Assembly: GCF_051710625.1 (NCBI RefSeq)
Contig: NZ_JBPESN010000008.1
Coordinates: forward strand, 1 to 64,000
DNA from: JBPESN01 sp051710625
GTDB taxonomy: Bacteria; Pseudomonadota; Gammaproteobacteria; Enterobacterales; Enterobacteriaceae
DNA: 64,000 bases
Reading direction: 5' to 3'
In this document: piece by piece, positions 62,563 to 64,000 of the stretch
Numbering within the stretch: position 1 is the stretch's first letter
Layout of the letters: each line of letters opens with the position of its first letter
Position numbers and translations under genes: made by a program
The notes under the pieces: generated by a model
What the model saw: only the letters and a program-made list of their open reading frames with translations
Databases searched by the model: none
What the model was told of the DNA's origin: nothing

Positions 62563-63567
62563 ATGAGTAAGCCCATCGTATTCAGCGGCGCGCAGCCGTC
62601 AGGGGAACTGACCATTGGCAACTATATGGGTGCGCTGCGTCAGTGGGTCAGCATGCAGGACGAGTATGATTGTATTTATTGCATCGTCGACCTGCATGCC
62701 ATTACCGCCCGTCAGGATGCCCAGCAGCTGCGCAAGGCAACGCTGGACGTTCTGGCGCTGTATCTGGCCTGCGGTATCGATCCGGCTAAAAGTACGGTTT
62801 TCATTCAGTCCCATGTGCCGGAGCATAGCCAACTAAGCTGGTTGCTGAACTGTTATACCTATTTTGGTGAACTGAGCCGGATGACCCAGTTCAAGGATAA
62901 ATCGGCCCGTTACGCCGAAAATATCAATGCCGGGCTGTTTGATTATCCGGTGCTGATGGCGGCAGATATTCTGCTTTATCAGACCAAGCAGGTGCCGGTC
63001 GGAGAAGATCAGAAACAGCATTTGGAGCTGAGCCGCGATATCGCCAAACGGTTTAACGCGCTGTATGGCGAGATCTTCACCATTCCTGAACCGTTTATTC
63101 CCAAGTCCGGCGCGCGCGTGATGTCGTTGCTGGATCCATTGAAAAAGATGTCGAAATCCGATAACAACCGTAATAACGTCATCACCCTGCTAGAAGATCC
63201 CAAATCCGTCGGCAGGAAGCTTAAACGGGCGGTAACCGACTCCGATGAACCGCCGGTGGTGCGCCATGATCCCATGGCGAAACCCGGCGTCTCCAACTTG
63301 CTGGATATTTTATCCGGCGTGACCGGTACGCCGGTGGCGGAACTGGAACAGGCGTATGCCGGGAAAATGTACGGCCATCTGAAATCCGCCGTGGCCGATG
63401 CGGTGTCGGAAATGCTGACCGCGTTACAGGCTCGTTACCACGCCCTGCGCGCCGACGAAGCTTATTTGAATCAAGTGTTAGGGGACGGGGCGGAAAAAGC
63501 CCGCGCTCAAGCCAGCGTGAGCTTGGCCAAGGTCTATGAAGCCGTCGGCTTTGTCGCCAAACCCTGA
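62563..63567 (+). CDS. trpS: tryptophan-tRNA ligase
   Basis: TrpS charges tRNA-Trp. The protein is 334 residues, a class I synthetase with the HIGH-like site SGELTIGNYMGAL, the substrate region VLMAADILLYQTKQVPVGED and the KMSKS loop LKKMSKSDNNRNN. It starts directly after the gph stop. Intact. Confidence 0.97.
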   Translation: MSKPIVFSGAQPSGELTIGNYMGALRQWVSMQDEYDCIYCIVDLHAITARQDAQQLRKATLDVLALYLACGIDPAKSTVFIQSHVPEHSQLSWLLNCYTYFGELSRMTQFKDKSARYAENINAGLFDYPVLMAADILLYQTKQVPVGEDQKQHLELSRDIAKRFNALYGEIFTIPEPFIPKSGARVMSLLDPLKKMSKSDNNRNNVITLLEDPKSVGRKLKRAVTDSDEPPVVRHDPMAKPGVSNLLDILSGVTGTPVAELEQAYAGKMYGHLKSAVADAVSEMLTALQARYHALRADEAYLNQVLGDGAEKARAQASVSLAKVYEAVGFVAKP

Positions 63568-63688
63568 GCCTTCAATACCCCACGCTTTTTCCGCGACTCC
63601 TGGCAAAGGTAATCAATTATATGCGGTTGTTATTCTGCCGCGGTTACGCTATCTATCATGTAGGTCCCTGACAAAAGCGAGGTAACCC

Positions 63689-64000
63689 GTGCCGAATCCC
63701 CTGCTGCATACTATCAGTCACGTCCGGCTGCCCTGGTGTGAAGGTTTATGGCAAATCACCCTCGAGCAGGGAATCATTCGCCGTCTGGCGCCGCAAAATC
63801 ATGGTCAGCAGGACGGCGAAGGCGTCCTTAATGCCGAGCAATACCGCCGTTTGTCGAACCCCACATTCATCTGGATACTACACAGACCGCCGGAGACCCG
63901 CGCTGGAACGAGTCCGGTACGCTGTTTTGAGGGCATTACCCGTTGGGACGAGCGCAAAGCGACCCACCCATAAAGACGTCAAAATCTGCGCCTGGCAGAC
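63689..64000 (+). pseudogene. codA: cytosine deaminase, frameshifted (cut by window end)
   Basis: CodA turns cytosine into uracil. From a GTG start, LLHTISHVRLPWCEGLWQIT and LNAEQ match the N-terminus. At about 63845 the frame shifts and the metal-binding PHIHLDTTQTAG is read in another frame. Near 63928 it shifts back (FEGITRWDERKATHP), and a stop follows at 63971. At least two lesions in 300 bp make a working enzyme unlikely; the rest is outside the window. Confidence 0.82.

Overview
The window reads as a chromosome segment of an insect-associated gammaproteobacterium of the Sodalis lineage (Enterobacterales). The gene order is enterobacterial: argH-oxyR-sthA-fabR-yijD-trmA-btuB-murI-rrs-murB-birA-coaA-tRNAs-tufB-secE-nusG-rplKAJL-rpoBC, then malQ-nfuA-gntX-bioH-feoCBA-tex-greB-ompR-envZ-pckA-hslO-hslR-yrfG-igaA-nudE-mrcA-hofMQ-aroK-aroB-damX-dam-rpe-gph-trpS. 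It is decaying heavily: about 29 protein genes look intact and about two dozen loci are broken by frameshifts, stop codons, deletions or insertion sequences. The density of one IS3-family element and a 16S rRNA gene cut by a copy of it fit a recently host-restricted symbiont, such as a grain-weevil Sodalis. That assignment is inference from memory; no database search was run.

Region 1-10.6 kb: the right end of IS copy A lies in argH (arginine synthesis dead), followed by intact oxyR, sthA, fabR, yijD and trmA. btuB (vitamin B12 uptake) is destroyed by point lesions, IS copy B and a deletion. murI is intact and overlaps the btuB remnant.

Region 10.6-19.5 kb: a ribosomal RNA operon keeps a P1-like promoter and boxA, but its 16S gene is cut after about 1 kb by IS copy C. 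The rest of 16S, the spacer tRNA, 23S and 5S are gone, and murB follows at once. The surviving 16S is itself heavily mutated. murB, birA and coaA are intact around a pepE remnant. In the tRNA cluster thrU and thrT look good, tyrU is a pseudogene and glyT carries a stem mismatch. IS copy D has removed all but the 3' end of tufB.

Region 19.5-32 kb: secE, nusG, rplK, rplA, rplJ, rplL, rpoB and rpoC, the transcription and translation core, are all intact. A thiH tail follows rpoC and is cut by IS copy E. On the other side of that IS lies a malQ remnant, so two segments that are far apart in E. coli are joined here.

Region 33-64 kb: intact nfuA, bioH, feoA, hslO, hslR, nudE, aroK, aroB, damX, dam, rpe and trpS are interleaved with broken gntX, a sucrose-phosphorylase-like gene, feoC, feoB, tex, greB, ompR, envZ, pckA, yrfG, igaA, mrcA, hofM, hofQ, gph and codA. 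Housekeeping functions (Fe-S carrier, biotin, shikimate pathway, peptidoglycan precursors, mismatch-repair methylation, tRNA charging) are kept. Environmental sensing (OmpR/EnvZ, IgaA), gluconeogenesis, B12 and iron(II) uptake, maltodextrin use and DNA-uptake-like genes are lost. No clearly novel multi-gene system is present; the striking biology is how the genome is being dismantled.
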